Position numbers and translations under genes: made by a program
Notes under the pieces: generated by a model
Told to the model about the DNA's origin: nothing
What the model saw: the letters and a program-made list of their open reading frames with translations, nothing else
Databases searched by the model: none
Source: Isochrysis galbana
Lineage: Eukaryota > Haptophyta > Isochrysidales > Isochrysidaceae
Direction: 5' to 3'
Length of the DNA: 64,000 nucleotides
Assembly: GCA_018136815.1 (NCBI GenBank)
Contig: CM030937.1
Coordinates: 1,736,934-1,800,933, forward strand
Shown: piece by piece, positions 19,327-29,985 of the stretch
Layout of the letters: each line of letters opens with the position of its first letter
Position numbering within the stretch: position 1 is the first letter of the stretch

Positions 19327-22300
19327 GATGCCGAACGGTAGAAAGTTGAACTCGTATTTGCCGCGGTGGGTAGTGAAAGCGGTGATATGTTTGTGCGATT
19401 CTTTGATCGGGATGCCCAAAAACCAGAGGCTAAATCGAGAGTACATAAGAAGAGAGAACTGAGCGGCCCTTGGCCGGACGCTAGCCTATCAATAGCCTCT
19501 ACAATGAGGGGTAGAGGGCTATCCTCGACGCGTAGCTTGGCGTTAGTGTCGCGGTAGTCCACGCAGAATCGAACGGAGCCATCTTTCTTGCTGACCAGGA
19601 CTACTCGGGAAGCCCAAGCCGAATTTGACTTGCGAATAATGCCGGCGGCTTCCATCTTGGCTACCTCCTCTTCTATGATGAGCTCGCCTGCGCGGCCCAC
19701 TCTAGACGGAGCATGCCGGTGAGGAACAGCGCCGGGGTTGAGTGGCAACTCCACCTCGAGAACGTGCGTATGGTTTGGAGCCCCCGGGTGCAACGCGAAA
19801 GCTTTGATGCGCCGGGCCAAGAGTTGGCGTACTTCTTCTCGTTGATCGTCGGAAAGAAGCCGGTCCGGATCGATGGTGGCTGAGTCGAGTAGAGCTCGTT
19901 GCTCCTCGCTCAGCGCGGTGACAGGGTCACCATCCCCCTCGCTTCCAGTCGGAGTCCAGCCCCGGTGCAACTTGAAACGCACCTGGAGCGAAGCTATCGG
20001 ATGCAGAGACGGCAGGGTCAGCGCATTGACCCCGGTGTGGACGATCGTCACCGCGATGCGGTGATCGTCCGTGGGCGTGACCACCGTGGGCATTACGAGA
20101 GGAGACGAATCGAGAGCCTCGCGATTTGGTAGGCGGTCGACCAGCATCGCGCAGTCCGAATGATCTCGGAGAGCTAGCGGAACCCTGACCCAGATGGTTG
20201 CGCGGTGGAAGGCAGGAATCGTCACCGCTTGCTCCGTGTAGAGAAGATATTCGGACGAGGTAGACGCCGGAGCTTTGGCCGCAAACTCGTCGGCAGACTC
20301 AAAGAGAGGTGTATAGAGTGGCTGCCTAGCATCAGCAGCAGCCTCACCCTCCGATCCGGCCGGGATCTCTCGTGTTGCCGTCGACCTCTCTAGAAAGTCG
20401 ACAGTCAGCGGCTGACCGGGTGACATCGAGATAGCTCCGACGAAGCCGGAGTCCGCGACTGGGGGTGGCGCCGTGGAAACTCTGACTACGCATTCGGAAA
20501 GGACTCTTGAAGAGTCTTCTGAATCGCCAGAGGCAGGACGGAGGCGGAGGCTTCCCTCCGAGCTCGCGGCGTCGAGAGAAATGGTAGCGGAGTGGGCGGC
20601 CAAAAAATCGTTCCCGAGCAGAAGCATCGGGTTTCCTTCGATGACCGCGAACGAATGACGGAAGAGGCGACCGGACAAGGAGAAGACGAGGCTAGCCCGG
20701 CCCCTAGTGATGAGAGGAAGGCCGTCCGGCCCATGTAGGTTGGGGACGGTAGCGTCCGATACGCGTTCGACGCAAGCGTCTTCAGGTAGTCGATCGAGAA
20801 GAGCAGTGGTGATTACTGACGGGCCCGCTCCAGTGTCAGCCAGGGTGCTGTTCACCGTGAGGGCAACGTCCGGGAGAACGAACCCTTGCGCCGCGCGGTC
20901 GCCATCGGCACGGCAGACCACGAGATCACGGACATAGAGGCAGTGACGAGGGTAGAGCGGCGGCGGAGTGTCCGCGATAGATTCCACCGGAAGTGAGGTT
21001 CCGGCTCCGGGTGACAGGGTGGTTGGATTGGAGGCTAGCCTGGACGGAGAAGATTCATCGACGTGGGGCACTCGCTCGATAGCGGCGGCTACCGTCTGCG
21101 GCACGAATGGTATTGAAGAGTATGGGGATGCCTTTGCCGAACTAGAGGGGTTAGGCACGCCATCATAGCCTAGCCCTCGACGGTCCGTCGGATGCCGAGG
21201 TTGATCCATTTGGCGTGACCATTCCTTCTCCAGGGACTTCTGCAAGTCTGTCTTCGGAAGCTTCGACAACTCGGAAAAACCGGCCGCACTGAGGCCTCTA
21301 GCGGCAGCCCCATCGCAATACAGTGCCCGTGGAGTATCCTCTCCTTCGGCGGCGTCGGAGGGCTTGGTCTCGAGGGTCTGCATGCTCCGGTGTTCTGGAG
21401 TCTCGGGCGTATCATCTTCTCCCGAGTCCAGCCCAACATCCCCGTTTTCAAGTGGCCTTTCGGCTACGACCGAACCGGTCGGTTCGGCCACTCCTTCGTC
21501 GCCAGCCGTGAAGGAGGCGCTCGGAGATAGTGCATTGATGCCTTGAGAGCCCAGTCGAGACAAGATGGAAGGTTCCGACGGCTCCGCAGCTGCCGCTTGC
21601 TCAGCGATTTCTTGGGCGATGGAAGGCGTGACATCCTGCCACCGATGGACCCCCGAAATTACATCACGATCGAAGACCTGCCACTTGCTGCGGCGCTTCT
21701 TCACCGTGTTTGGAGGGCCTGGCGTTGTAGAGCGGTCCCTTATGGGCCACTCCCACGGCGTGAAGCAGTCCACTTCCGCCACGGTCCCGTCTTGCGATGC
21801 GTTGGTTTCCGAGTCCTTCTGATGAAGCAGGCGAGACGCATCGGCAACGGGGCCCGCGTCTGAGATCACGACAACCGAATCAGACACTGGCGAACCGCTG
21901 GGAGGCGTGAGGTGAGAGCTAGAAGCTGCTTCGCCTCTCCCCTCCATGAAGCGAGCCAGAGCCGTCCTCGGCTCAGCCAGTTCGAAGCCGGTCGAGCAGA
22001 GCGAAGGGCGTTCTCTCAAGCTGGCAGCAGCTTGGGAAATTGCCCAGTCCACCGTGAAGTCGAGCGAACGCGACGCCTTGGCTTCGCGCGCATAACGGCG
22101 CAGGACCGGCATCCACTGGGCCGCCATTGCACCGGCAATGCCTACATAGGTGCGGCTGCGAAGGGCGCCACGGTGGGGCGACGGCGATAGATCCGCCATA
22201 GCGGATAGACGTCCCTCGACAATCTTCGAAGGATGCAAGGACGGGAGTGAAGCCGTCAGGTACAGGCCAGTTGCTTTTTGATGGCCCGTGCCGTGCTGCC

Positions 22301-23960
22301 ACGGCTGCACAAACTGCCGCGGTCGCAACCCCCCGACTAAGGCGGAGGCTTCCGCGTGCATTCGAGGATTTTCGACGGCAACGAAAGGCGCGTCGGCGCT
22401 TGCCATGGCGAGGAAGACTCTAGCGGCGGATTCGAGAGCCTGGCGTCGTCCCGGCTCCCGATCGAGCCACTGGCAACTCACCGCCGACAAATACGTGCAC
22501 GGCGGATGCGCGACCACGAGGTCCCAACCGAGGTTTTGAATGTGAAGAGCATCTCCGCAGAAGTGGGGAATGTAGTCGATCTCCGACGGTCGTAGATCGC
22601 ACGTCGCGACGTGCGCTCCGGCGAGTAGGAACATCGAAGACACGACCCCGCTAGCTTCACCGACGACTAGAACGCGGGGTGAAGGAATCCCCTCGGCCGC
22701 GTCGAGCGTCACGGCGTCGTGGATCGCCGCTAACTCAGCGCAAAGCTCGTCAAAATGCGTCGGCAACACGGCAGAGGGTGATGAATGAGTGCTCGCGTCC
22801 GGCCGCCGCAAGGCTAGAGCAGCTTCGGCGAGATGGCGGGGCAAGATGACGAAGGAACCGCTAGCCCGGGCACGGGAGGCGGCTAACATTTGGAGCTCGC
22901 GCGTAGGGGCGCGGGCAGCTTCAGTAGACTTGGCGGCCGAGGAACAACCAACCACGGCGATCCGGTGGATGGCCTCGGCAGTAGAATTCAGGGGGAGGGG
23001 GTCGTCGCCCTGAAGTTTCGGTGGGCTAGACCTGAAGGGGGTTGGCCCCGGCGGGCGATCCCTGGAACGGGGACCCTCCGGAGAGCCGAGAGAAAGAGGA
23101 GACGCCGGCGTCCGCGTGGGGCGCGACGAGAGATCGTAATCGACGGCCACTGCGTCTCCCGAGTCTGGGGTGGCCACGGCGTGAGCGCGGAAAGCCGCAG
23201 CTCCCTTGGAACCTTCAACTTCATTGACTCCGGAAGCCGACCCTTCCGGGTCGGGAACCAGGTCGGAAACGAGAACAGGTGCAACTTCGAGACGAGAGAA
23301 TGAACACGATGACGGAGAAATATAACGAACCGGGGAGAGAGGTGAGGAGGAGGCACTAGTCTCCGCCTCCACTGCACGAGAACCTACGGTAGACAACGAC
23401 AATTTGTCCGCAGAGCGGCTCCGGCTATGGCCCTTGGGAGAGAGGTCTCCAGAGGGGTCCCGCCGGGAAAGAGCAGAAACAGGTAAAGCAGCAACGACGT
23501 TTTCGGACGCGGCAGCGGCCACGTCGGACCTATCCATAGAACCTAGAGCAGAAGATGATACCGAGTCGACAGCCCTCGAGGGCTTCACAACCGATTGTTT
23601 ACGAAACGAAGAGACCGAAGACGCGTCGGATCCACCTAGCCCACCCCCTTGGGCAGGGCCGTCGGGGGGTGAATCCAGGGATGAAGATGCGTCGAAAGAC
23701 CTAGGAGAATTAGAAGAAACCGAAGACAGCATAGTATCCGTAGAAACAGACTCCAAGAGGGGCAGCGAGCGAGAATCAGCCCCTAACATCCTAATAGCGT
23801 GCGAAGTAATAGAAGAACTTGTAGACGTACACGAATTTCGGAGAGTCGGGTCGCGACGATCTCCGGGGCAAACCTGTTTCCAGGAGCCCGGGTCAAGTGT
23901 CGACTCCGGCTTCCGAGATAGCCGTTCGGCGGGGGCTTCAGCCGGCGAGGCGGCTCCCAC
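19296..23960 (-). CDS. pol: Copy A Pol polyprotein: MTase-like, aspartic protease, RT N-part
   Basis: From the ATG at 23960: about 420 Ser/Pro-rich residues; a methyltransferase-like domain (about 425-625); a linker; a retropepsin-like protease with ADTGAG (Asp about residue 1042) and LLLGNDFL; then RT from EEEVAKMEAAGIIRKSNSAW through DYRD and LDLASGFW. The methyltransferase-like part has VLVVGEASGVV (SAM-binding motif I position), WDLVVAHPPCTYLSAVSCQW with the PPC motif (Cys about 488, codon at 22497-22499), FVAVENPRMH, and VQPWQHGTGHQKATGLYL. This order matches phage and bacterial cytosine-methyltransferase-like proteins. After the 1-nt deletion near 19414 the last 45 residues are out of frame. 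The start lies 165 nt beyond the gag stop, so pol needs reinitiation or a subgenomic message. Confidence 0.85.
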   Translation of the reverse strand: MGAASPAEAPAERLSRKPESTLDPGSWKQVCPGDRRDPTLRNSCTSTSSSITSHAIRMLGADSRSLPLLESVSTDTMLSSVSSNSPRSFDASSSLDSPPDGPAQGGGLGGSDASSVSSFRKQSVVKPSRAVDSVSSSALGSMDRSDVAAAASENVVAALPVSALSRRDPSGDLSPKGHSRSRSADKLSLSTVGSRAVEAETSASSSPLSPVRYISPSSCSFSRLEVAPVLVSDLVPDPEGSASGVNEVEGSKGAAAFRAHAVATPDSGDAVAVDYDLSSRPTRTPASPLSLGSPEGPRSRDRPPGPTPFRSSPPKLQGDDPLPLNSTAEAIHRIAVVGCSSAAKSTEAARAPTRELQMLAASRARASGSFVILPRHLAEAALALRRPDASTHSSPSAVLPTHFDELCAELAAIHDAVTLDAAEGIPSPRVLVVGEASGVVSSMFLLAGAHVATCDLRPSEIDYIPHFCGDALHIQNLGWDLVVAHPPCTYLSAVSCQWLDREPGRRQALESAARVFLAMASADAPFVAVENPRMHAEASALVGGLRPRQFVQPWQHGTGHQKATGLYLTASLPSLHPSKIVEGRLSAMADLSPSPHRGALRSRTYVGIAGAMAAQWMPVLRRYAREAKASRSLDFTVDWAISQAAASLRERPSLCSTGFELAEPRTALARFMEGRGEAASSSHLTPPSGSPVSDSVVVISDAGPVADASRLLHQKDSETNASQDGTVAEVDCFTPWEWPIRDRSTTPGPPNTVKKRRSKWQVFDRDVISGVHRWQDVTPSIAQEIAEQAAAAEPSEPSILSRLGSQGINALSPSASFTAGDEGVAEPTGSVVAERPLENGDVGLDSGEDDTPETPEHRSMQTLETKPSDAAEGEDTPRALYCDGAAARGLSAAGFSELSKLPKTDLQKSLEKEWSRQMDQPRHPTDRRGLGYDGVPNPSSSAKASPYSSIPFVPQTVAAAIERVPHVDESSPSRLASNPTTLSPGAGTSLPVESIADTPPPLYPRHCLYVRDLVVCRADGDRAAQGFVLPDVALTVNSTLADTGAGPSVITTALLDRLPEDACVERVSDATVPNLHGPDGLPLITRGRASLVFSLSGRLFRHSFAVIEGNPMLLLGNDFLAAHSATISLDAASSEGSLRLRPASGDSEDSSRVLSECVVRVSTAPPPVADSGFVGAISMSPGQPLTVDFLERSTATREIPAGSEGEAAADARQPLYTPLFESADEFAAKAPASTSSEYLLYTEQAVTIPAFHRATIWVRVPLALRDHSDCAMLVDRLPNREALDSSPLVMPTVVTPTDDHRIAVTIVHTGVNALTLPSLHPIASLQVRFKLHRGWTPTGSEGDGDPVTALSEEQRALLDSATIDPDRLLSDDQREEVRQLLARRIKAFALHPGAPNHTHVLEVELPLNPGAVPHRHAPSRVGRAGELIIEEEVAKMEAAGIIRKSNSAWASRVVLVSKKDGSVRFCVDYRDTNAKLRVEDSPLPLIVEAIDRLASGQGPLSSLFLCTLDLASGFWASRSKNRTNISPLSLPTAANTSSTFYRSASNQVPPTCAA

Positions 23961-24125
23961 CGTCGAGGACTGAATAGAGCTAGAGACAGGGGGAGAATCG
24001 CCGCGTTGACAGCTCTTCTCCCCAAGCGGCGTAGGGATCGGATCGGGATGGTGGTGGTGGCGTTCGGGCCCACCGCCCGCGATGTTCTCCGCCAGGGTTT
24101 GAAGGACGGGGACCCCGCCGGACCC

Positions 24126-27068
24126 CTACTGAGGCTTAACCCGGACCATCGAGCGAAGAAGCTTATGAATGTGCTCGTCCGATCTACACTCTCCGCAGCC
24201 AGCCTCACACAGAAAGCGAATATATGGCTGACAGATGACGGGGTTGTGAGCACCGTCTCCCGTGCCATATTTCCAGGCTTCGCTGGCTGGAGTGCCAGGA
24301 GGAGCGTGAGGTCGGAAAGCGCAGAAGGCACAGCCGTTTTCGTTCGTCCATTCGGTGATTCCCCTATTGATATCGTCCGTCCGTGGAGTTTCCATTGAAT
24401 TATCGGCCGGTCGGCACTTTGCTAGCGCCGCCGAGACCCTTGGGTGCTTGGCATAGCCTGCTACGGCCCAGAAGCGGGCTCGGGCCCGATTCCAAAGCTC
24501 GGGCGTCCACCGGGATACGCCCAGGTCAGGCGGTAGCCCTTGGCCGTTCGCCGGCGGATCGCAGCGACGGCTGGGCGGCCGAGACGAGCCTCCCTTTCGA
24601 CCGGGTGGATCGGTTAGTATAGCCGGCAACGGTGAGTTGGAGTGGTAACTTGCCGGCGGTGCAGCAGCCCGATAATCAGGCTTCGAAGCAGGCGAGTGTC
24701 CCTGTCCGCGAAGAGCTTCAGCCACGGTGGCTTGGACGGCTGCCTGCACGGCGGCGACCATGTCCGTGGTCGAAGCGGTCTTCTGGGACGAGGATGTCTC
24801 GTTCTTTGCCTCGCCTGAGGCCTTAGTGCGTACGCTAGCCGCGGTTTGCTTCGTCGAGGTGCGGGATTGATGACGCTTCACCCGGGCCTGCTCGTAAGGG
24901 CTGAGGTACCGTTGGCAGAGGTTGACGCACGAGAGCGCCGACCGACCTAGCTCGTGGTTCTCTACGCGGAAACGAGTCTCCGCGAGCACCTCCGCAAATT
25001 TAATCGCATTGTCGACGCCGCGCTGAGGATCAACCTTATCGTTCCGGATGATTTCTTCGAACCTCTGGTTGATCTCATGGGCCATGTTTGGATGATCCCA
25101 CACGTTGGTGGAGTCAACCGCGGAATCGCCAAGCTTGCGGATGTAGGCGCGAACCAAATTCTTGCTGAGCTCACATAGATCAGCGCCGGCCTCGCGCTCC
25201 TTCATGCGGTCCCACTCCATCGACGCCGAGTCTTTCGCGAAACCATCGGCCCCGTTTGCGAAGGTCCCGTCGCATTTGCGAAGAAGGACGTCAGCAGCGA
25301 GGACAGGATTGAGAGCGAGGGCGCGGTCCTCCACTAGATCGAGGAGGAAGGCGAAGATGCGAGAATTGCCGCTGGAATTGGCTCCGGCTGCCGCGAGGAG
25401 GGAGGTAAATATTTCGCGATGATCGCAGCCGAGCGCTAGTGCCCGCTCCAACGGCTTGATGAGAGTTAGCCGAAATTCGTTCCAGGCTGTCGCCGCGGTT
25501 TGAACGTTATCGGAGGCGAGGGCCTTTGGGAAGCGGAGCTCCGAAAGCTCTTTGCCCATCCTGACCTGATGGTGAAGGGTTTGCTCGGCTGAGAAGCGGC
25601 TACGCACCCATTTGAGCAAGTGGTCCTCCTCCATGAAAATTCGGCAATGCCAAACGTTGCCCGCCAGGGAGAGGTTGCTCTTCAAAATGGTGTGGATGAG
25701 CTCATGCTCGTCGGAGTCGCGGTAAAGGGCGGCCAGATCGCGTGAGGGCAGGGCGAGGAGATTTTTCCACTCGCTTACAACTGCCTCTCGCTCATCCATC
25801 CCCACCGCAAGGCAGGGGTCGCGAGGGTGGCGGAACGGCACCACCGGGGTCGGGCCCCGGTAAGGGCTCTGATCCTGGCGGCGGGATTCCGATTTGGAGG
25901 TCGGGTACGCCGACCGTGGAACCCTAGTAGCCGGAGAGGCGTGGCCCTTTTGGTCTAGGGCAGGAGGCTCGTCCATGGATGGTTCCTTCTGAGCCGGCCT
26001 AGCAGAATCCGCAGCCGCCTCGGTCCGATCCATGGACGGACTTGAAGTGGGCTCTTGGCGGGCTTGGAGTAGCTGAGTCAGGGCTTTGAACCCTGCTTCA
26101 ACTTGATCCCGGAGAAGCCCCTCCCTCGCCTCTGCCGCGGCAAGGGATGACTGTAGGCGCTCCACAGCCCCTTTTAGGGTGTTGGTCTGCGCTTGAAGCC
26201 TTGCCATTTCCGCATCCTGACGCGCCGCGGCCGTCTCGATCGGGGTGATCTCTTGATCAAAGACCCCTTTTGATGACGGCGGGGCATAGTCCCGGTAAGC
26301 GGGGCTTCGGAAGCTGATCCCCTCCCCTTCACCGACCTCAGACTCATCATCTCGAAGGTGAGGAGGGGGGTCAAACTGAATCAGAGGGAGGGGACCCTCC
26401 TCCACCTCATTGGCCAACTCAGCGACGCTGAAGTTGGCCTCATGCGGGAGAGGGTCATGCTCCACCATGGCCCGCTGTGATTGCACCCGGTGGGTGCCGA
26501 AGGAAGCGGACAAATCCTCGCCATCCGCCACGAGCTGATCGGAGCCAGTCGTGGAGATAGCAGCCGGGGTGATGGGTGCCATTGGTGTAGCCTCAGAAGC
26601 CGTGGGATCACTCGGACATCCCACGGGAGCAAAAGCTGCAGCGGGCAGAGAAGGTTCCCTGAGGGGTTCCTCCTCTGCGGCCGAGGACGCAAGCTTCGAT
26701 TTCGTGCTTGTCGAGTCGAGCGGAGCCGGAGGGCTCTGAGCCACTCCGTCGCGAGCAGCACCGGCGGCTAGCGCGGCGCTTTGGCCCTCCTCCCCACCGG
26801 GAGTCGGGTGAATGAAATTCTGGACTGGGTCGGGCAACCCCATTTGGGTGTCTGGACGGGGAACGAACGGCGAACGAAGGGCTGTGGGGCGGCGAGGCGC
26901 TCCTAGCGGCCCTAGTGTGTTGGGTTTTAAGAGATTGTTAGACCTACAAAGAACTCTTCCCTCAGGGAGGGAGCCTAGGCTGCTAGAGTGCAGCGACGCA
27001 GCGAACAACGACGGACAAAGAGCCTGAGAACAACAGGATACACCGACCCACGAACACACCGGAATCAT
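24126..27068 (-). CDS. gag: Copy A Gag-like protein (980 aa)
   Basis: First ORF of the element. The N-terminal 75 residues are weakly protein-like, so translation may really begin at the downstream MGLPDPVQNF. A coiled coil (about 280-335, with LQAQTNTLKGAVERLQSSLA) precedes the capsid-like helical core (about 430-740, containing SEWKNLLALPSRDLAALY and AYIRKLGDSAVDSTNVWD). An Ala/Ser/Thr-rich linker follows. The C-terminus is a cysteine- and histidine-rich cluster (CAFCAF ... ICQPYIRFLCEAGCGECRSDEHIHKLL) that likely binds zinc and nucleic acid in place of the usual CCHC knuckle. Gag forms the particle that packages element RNA. Its full length is seen only in copy A. Confidence 0.8.
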   Translation of the reverse strand: MIPVCSWVGVSCCSQALCPSLFAASLHSSSLGSLPEGRVLCRSNNLLKPNTLGPLGAPRRPTALRSPFVPRPDTQMGLPDPVQNFIHPTPGGEEGQSAALAAGAARDGVAQSPPAPLDSTSTKSKLASSAAEEEPLREPSLPAAAFAPVGCPSDPTASEATPMAPITPAAISTTGSDQLVADGEDLSASFGTHRVQSQRAMVEHDPLPHEANFSVAELANEVEEGPLPLIQFDPPPHLRDDESEVGEGEGISFRSPAYRDYAPPSSKGVFDQEITPIETAAARQDAEMARLQAQTNTLKGAVERLQSSLAAAEAREGLLRDQVEAGFKALTQLLQARQEPTSSPSMDRTEAAADSARPAQKEPSMDEPPALDQKGHASPATRVPRSAYPTSKSESRRQDQSPYRGPTPVVPFRHPRDPCLAVGMDEREAVVSEWKNLLALPSRDLAALYRDSDEHELIHTILKSNLSLAGNVWHCRIFMEEDHLLKWVRSRFSAEQTLHHQVRMGKELSELRFPKALASDNVQTAATAWNEFRLTLIKPLERALALGCDHREIFTSLLAAAGANSSGNSRIFAFLLDLVEDRALALNPVLAADVLLRKCDGTFANGADGFAKDSASMEWDRMKEREAGADLCELSKNLVRAYIRKLGDSAVDSTNVWDHPNMAHEINQRFEEIIRNDKVDPQRGVDNAIKFAEVLAETRFRVENHELGRSALSCVNLCQRYLSPYEQARVKRHQSRTSTKQTAASVRTKASGEAKNETSSSQKTASTTDMVAAVQAAVQATVAEALRGQGHSPASKPDYRAAAPPASYHSNSPLPAILTDPPGRKGGSSRPPSRRCDPPANGQGLPPDLGVSRWTPELWNRARARFWAVAGYAKHPRVSAALAKCRPADNSMETPRTDDINRGITEWTNENGCAFCAFRPHAPPGTPASEAWKYGTGDGAHNPVICQPYIRFLCEAGCGECRSDEHIHKLLRSMVRVKPQ

Positions 27069-28025
27069 TCACCCAAACCAAGCAAATTATCAAGCAACCG
27101 CGACCCCAAATCACCGATAACTCAAACACGTCGCGAGAGACGGAGAGAGAGAGCGAGAGAGAGAGAGAGACTCCGCAGCGACGGCCGGAGCGTGTCTCCC
27201 TTGTAACTTCCCACGTAGCGGAGAGTCCGAAGGGGAGCGTCCTGTCGCGCGACCACGGCGATCACTTTGGATACAGATCGCAACGAGATGTCTTCACGAC
27301 CGAATAAATCTTGCCGTTGAGCGTGAACCTTCTAGACGCTTCTAACGAACAACCCTGAGTAGCAACCAAGGGGAAGAAACACCAAAGGGGCCAAGGCTTG
27401 CATGTAACTTGCATCAAGGGGAAAGATTCCCTCACCTAGGAAGCGAACCTACACCGGTCTCCAAGGGGAGATGGCAAATTAAACCTCAAATCTCGAGCGG
27501 CTAGAGCAACCGACTCGCTCGCCAAAACCTTGACCGAGAAGAAAGAAGCAAGGACCTACAAGCCAAGGGTAGCGGACCTAGGGAATGTGAGAGGAAATTT
27601 CCGAACGCCAACGCCAAACGCCGGAAGGCAACGAAACCCTAACCAGGCCAAGCAGAACCTACGAAGAACAGGCCTGGACGACAACGAAAGTGAGCAGGTC
27701 CCAAGAAAGAACCGGAACCCAACAAGAAACGACAAGCCTTGCAAGAAGCTAAACAAGCCTTCACAAGGTAACCTGAGAGCCTGAGACAAGCGCGCAGCGA
27801 GTGACAGGCGACCTGGCTCCTTTGGGTCAAGATTACCCGAAAGGAGGAAACCTGGAATCTAGACCTGACAGACAGGCTAGAAGGAACGAAACGAGAACTC
27901 GAATTCTAGATCGCTAGGGACGAACCCTACCAACCTAGAAGTACCTGAGCTTCACCGTGTGGCCGCACGGCGAAGGACCTGGAAACAAGAGCCTGGAAAT
28001 CGCATCATCTAGGATGAATGCGACA
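27069..28025 (-). mobile_element. Copy A LTR and leader
   Basis: Minus-strand sequence begins TGTCGCATTCATCC at 28025 and runs to the gag start. It is almost identical to 55438-56392, and its first ~290 bp match the LTR fragment at 18019-18316. It includes a GA microsatellite (27143-27170) that is slightly shorter in the other copy. I could not fix the inner LTR boundary or the primer-binding site. Confidence 0.7.
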
Positions 28026-28159
28026 CCTTCACCGCAAAGGTGTGCGCCGAGGCCGCTAGGTACATGAATTTGGCTCCTGGGGCGGAACCATTTCATGTGA
28101 TGAGTGTTAACTTGCCCTATGCAAGCTGAGGGGTAAGGAAGTGCCAGCGGCAAGCGCAG

Positions 28160-28890
28160 TCGCGTTCGAAGGTTGGGCACTCGGGCCCGTTCGGCCCGTA
28201 GCCCTGGTCTTGTTTTCGGTGTTGCACAGGGCCAACTTCGACGCGATGTGCGCGGGCGGCGGCGGCGATTGGCGTAGCTATTGGGGTGGCATCTTTCCAA
28301 TTGATGCCTTTTGTGTCATTCTATCTTAGTGGATGACCGAGAAAGCGCCGGCAGCGCGCCCGGTAGCGGTCGAAAGTTGGACACTCGGCCCGTTCGGCCG
28401 GGTGACGTTCGCGTAGTCGTCAGCGCCTCACACGGCCGACTATTTCGCGATGCGCGCGGGCGGCGGCGGCGATTGGCGTACTCGGCCCGTTCGGCCAGGT
28501 GACGTTCGCGTAGTCGTCGGCGCCACGCACGGCCGACTACTTCGCGATGCGCGCGGGCGGCGGCGGCGATTGGCGTGGCTGCTCGGGCGGCATATTCGGA
28601 TATGGTGCCTGGTAGGGCATTCTATCGTAGTGGATGACCGAGAAAGCGCCGGCAGCGCGCCCTGTAGCGGTCGAAAGTTGGGCACTCGGCCCGTTCGGCC
28701 GGGTGACGTTGGCGTAGTCGTCGGCGCCACACACGGCCGACTATTTCGCGATGCGCGAGGGCTGCGGCGGCGATTGGCGTGGCTGCTCGGGCGGCATATT
28801 CGGATATGGTGCCTGGTAGGGCATTCTATCGTAGTGGATGACCGAGGAAGCGCCGGCAGCGCGCTCGGTAGAGGTGGGAAGTTGGGTGTT
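28160..28890. repeat. Imperfect tandem repeat, unit about 205 bp
   Basis: Units begin GTTGGGCACTCGGCCCGTTC near 28170, 28374 (shortened), 28477 (truncated start) and 28678. Each runs through CGTAGTCGTCGGCGCCACAC, GCGATGCGCG, a GGCGGC run, GGCATATTCGGATATGGTGC and TGGATGACCGAGAAAGCGCC. Single related unit at 18322-18400. The ORFs across it on both strands are repetition artefacts. Confidence 0.8.
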
Positions 28891-29985
28891 CGAACGCATC
28901 TTGGTACGTTACCGTTTAGGCGTTTTTTTCGCCAATGCCGATATTCGACAAGATGTGCGAGGCTGGAGAGGGCAATTGGCTCGGCCACTAGAGCAGCATA
29001 TCTTGATTTAACGTTTTCTGCTGTCCTAGTTGAAATGGATGAAAGAAAAGACCATGCCGTCCGCCCGGTCGCGGTGCCAAATTAGCCGCTCTAGCCCTCG
29101 GTGACTAGTGGTTCACGTAAGCGTCTTGAGTTTTGTGATACTTTCGTACACATTGAAGCGCAAAATTATGAGTTTGACTTATGGTCCAGTGTGCAAAGAA
29201 CCACCCTTTGTAGACCCAGTGAGTTGGCGTCAAAATTTTCCTCGTCATTCCGTGTTTGTGCCTCGCATGAAGGGCCTCACTAAAAATATACCGGAGGGGG
29301 GCCCGACTGTATTTCGCGCACCGTCTTCGAAGGCCTGAAATTCGGCATTCTTCGAAAAGTTCGCCGGGGAACCCCCAATTTTTTTGCTGATCCATCCTAC
29401 CGGAACCTATAGGGAGCTTATTTAGCCCTTCATTTACCCATAATTGCTGGTGCCCTCCGCACCCCCATAGTGAGTGACCGGGCTAGCATATGTTGCGCGC
29501 CATTTCCGCTTACCGCTTATTCGCGCCGCGAAATTTCGCGAGTTTCATGTGAACAACGTATTTTTCTAAAATATTCGCGCCTCCCACGAGGCAGACCATG
29601 AGTGGAAGAGCGAAGAGCTTCCCACCCCGCGGGATACATCCGGCATTTCTCCCATTTCCATTTCTAGGACAAGCAGCGATTCGACCAGATGCCCATGCAA
29701 ATGCCATTCAAATGCAAATGCATCGCAAACCTTGGTATTGGTATTGCTCATTCATTGCTCCCTCCCTCTCTCTGGACCGCGGCGCGCTCGCCTCGCCATC
29801 GTGCGCGCTCTAGTCCCCAACCACCCACCACGTCTGCGCCCTCGTGCAGCACACTTCACACTTCCATATCCAGCTAGCAGCTAGTTACTAGTTAGCCCAA
29901 CCTTTCCTCTTTCCTTTGGAGCCTTTAGAATTAAAACACCGGAGGAAGACTACTCCCCCCCTCTCATCGACAGAGAAGAGAAACG
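28891..29985. other. Spacer upstream of the RRP12 locus, no gene seen
   Basis: No frame shows a domain. Local features are TATTCGCGCC words near 29515-29580 and a short repetitive stretch of CAAATGCAAATGC at 29695-29725. Confidence 0.4.

Larger units (their letters stand above)
19027..28025 (-). mobile_element. Ty3/Gypsy chromovirus copy A (3' end lost at the gap)
   Basis: Reading on the minus strand: LTR plus leader (28025 to about 27069), gag (27068-24126), pol (23960 leftwards) through methyltransferase-like, protease and reverse-transcriptase domains, then the gap. It is nearly identical to copy B (a few substitutions in more than 4 kb of pol), so amplification was recent. Clade assignment rests on the C-terminal chromodomain seen in copy B. 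Copy A carries a 1-nt deletion in pol near 19414 and the family-wide TAA at 19324-19326, so it is probably defective. Confidence 0.9.

Noticed and set aside
26174-26761. Secondary ORFs opposite or overlapping gag
   Set aside because: Other-frame shadows of gag coding sequence.
18019-28025. Copy A as a complete element with the 18019 LTR as its 3' LTR
   Set aside because: The 18019 fragment is in opposite orientation and more diverged, so it cannot be the partner LTR.
28440-29085. 182-211-aa ORFs on both strands
   Set aside because: They translate the 205-bp tandem repeat.
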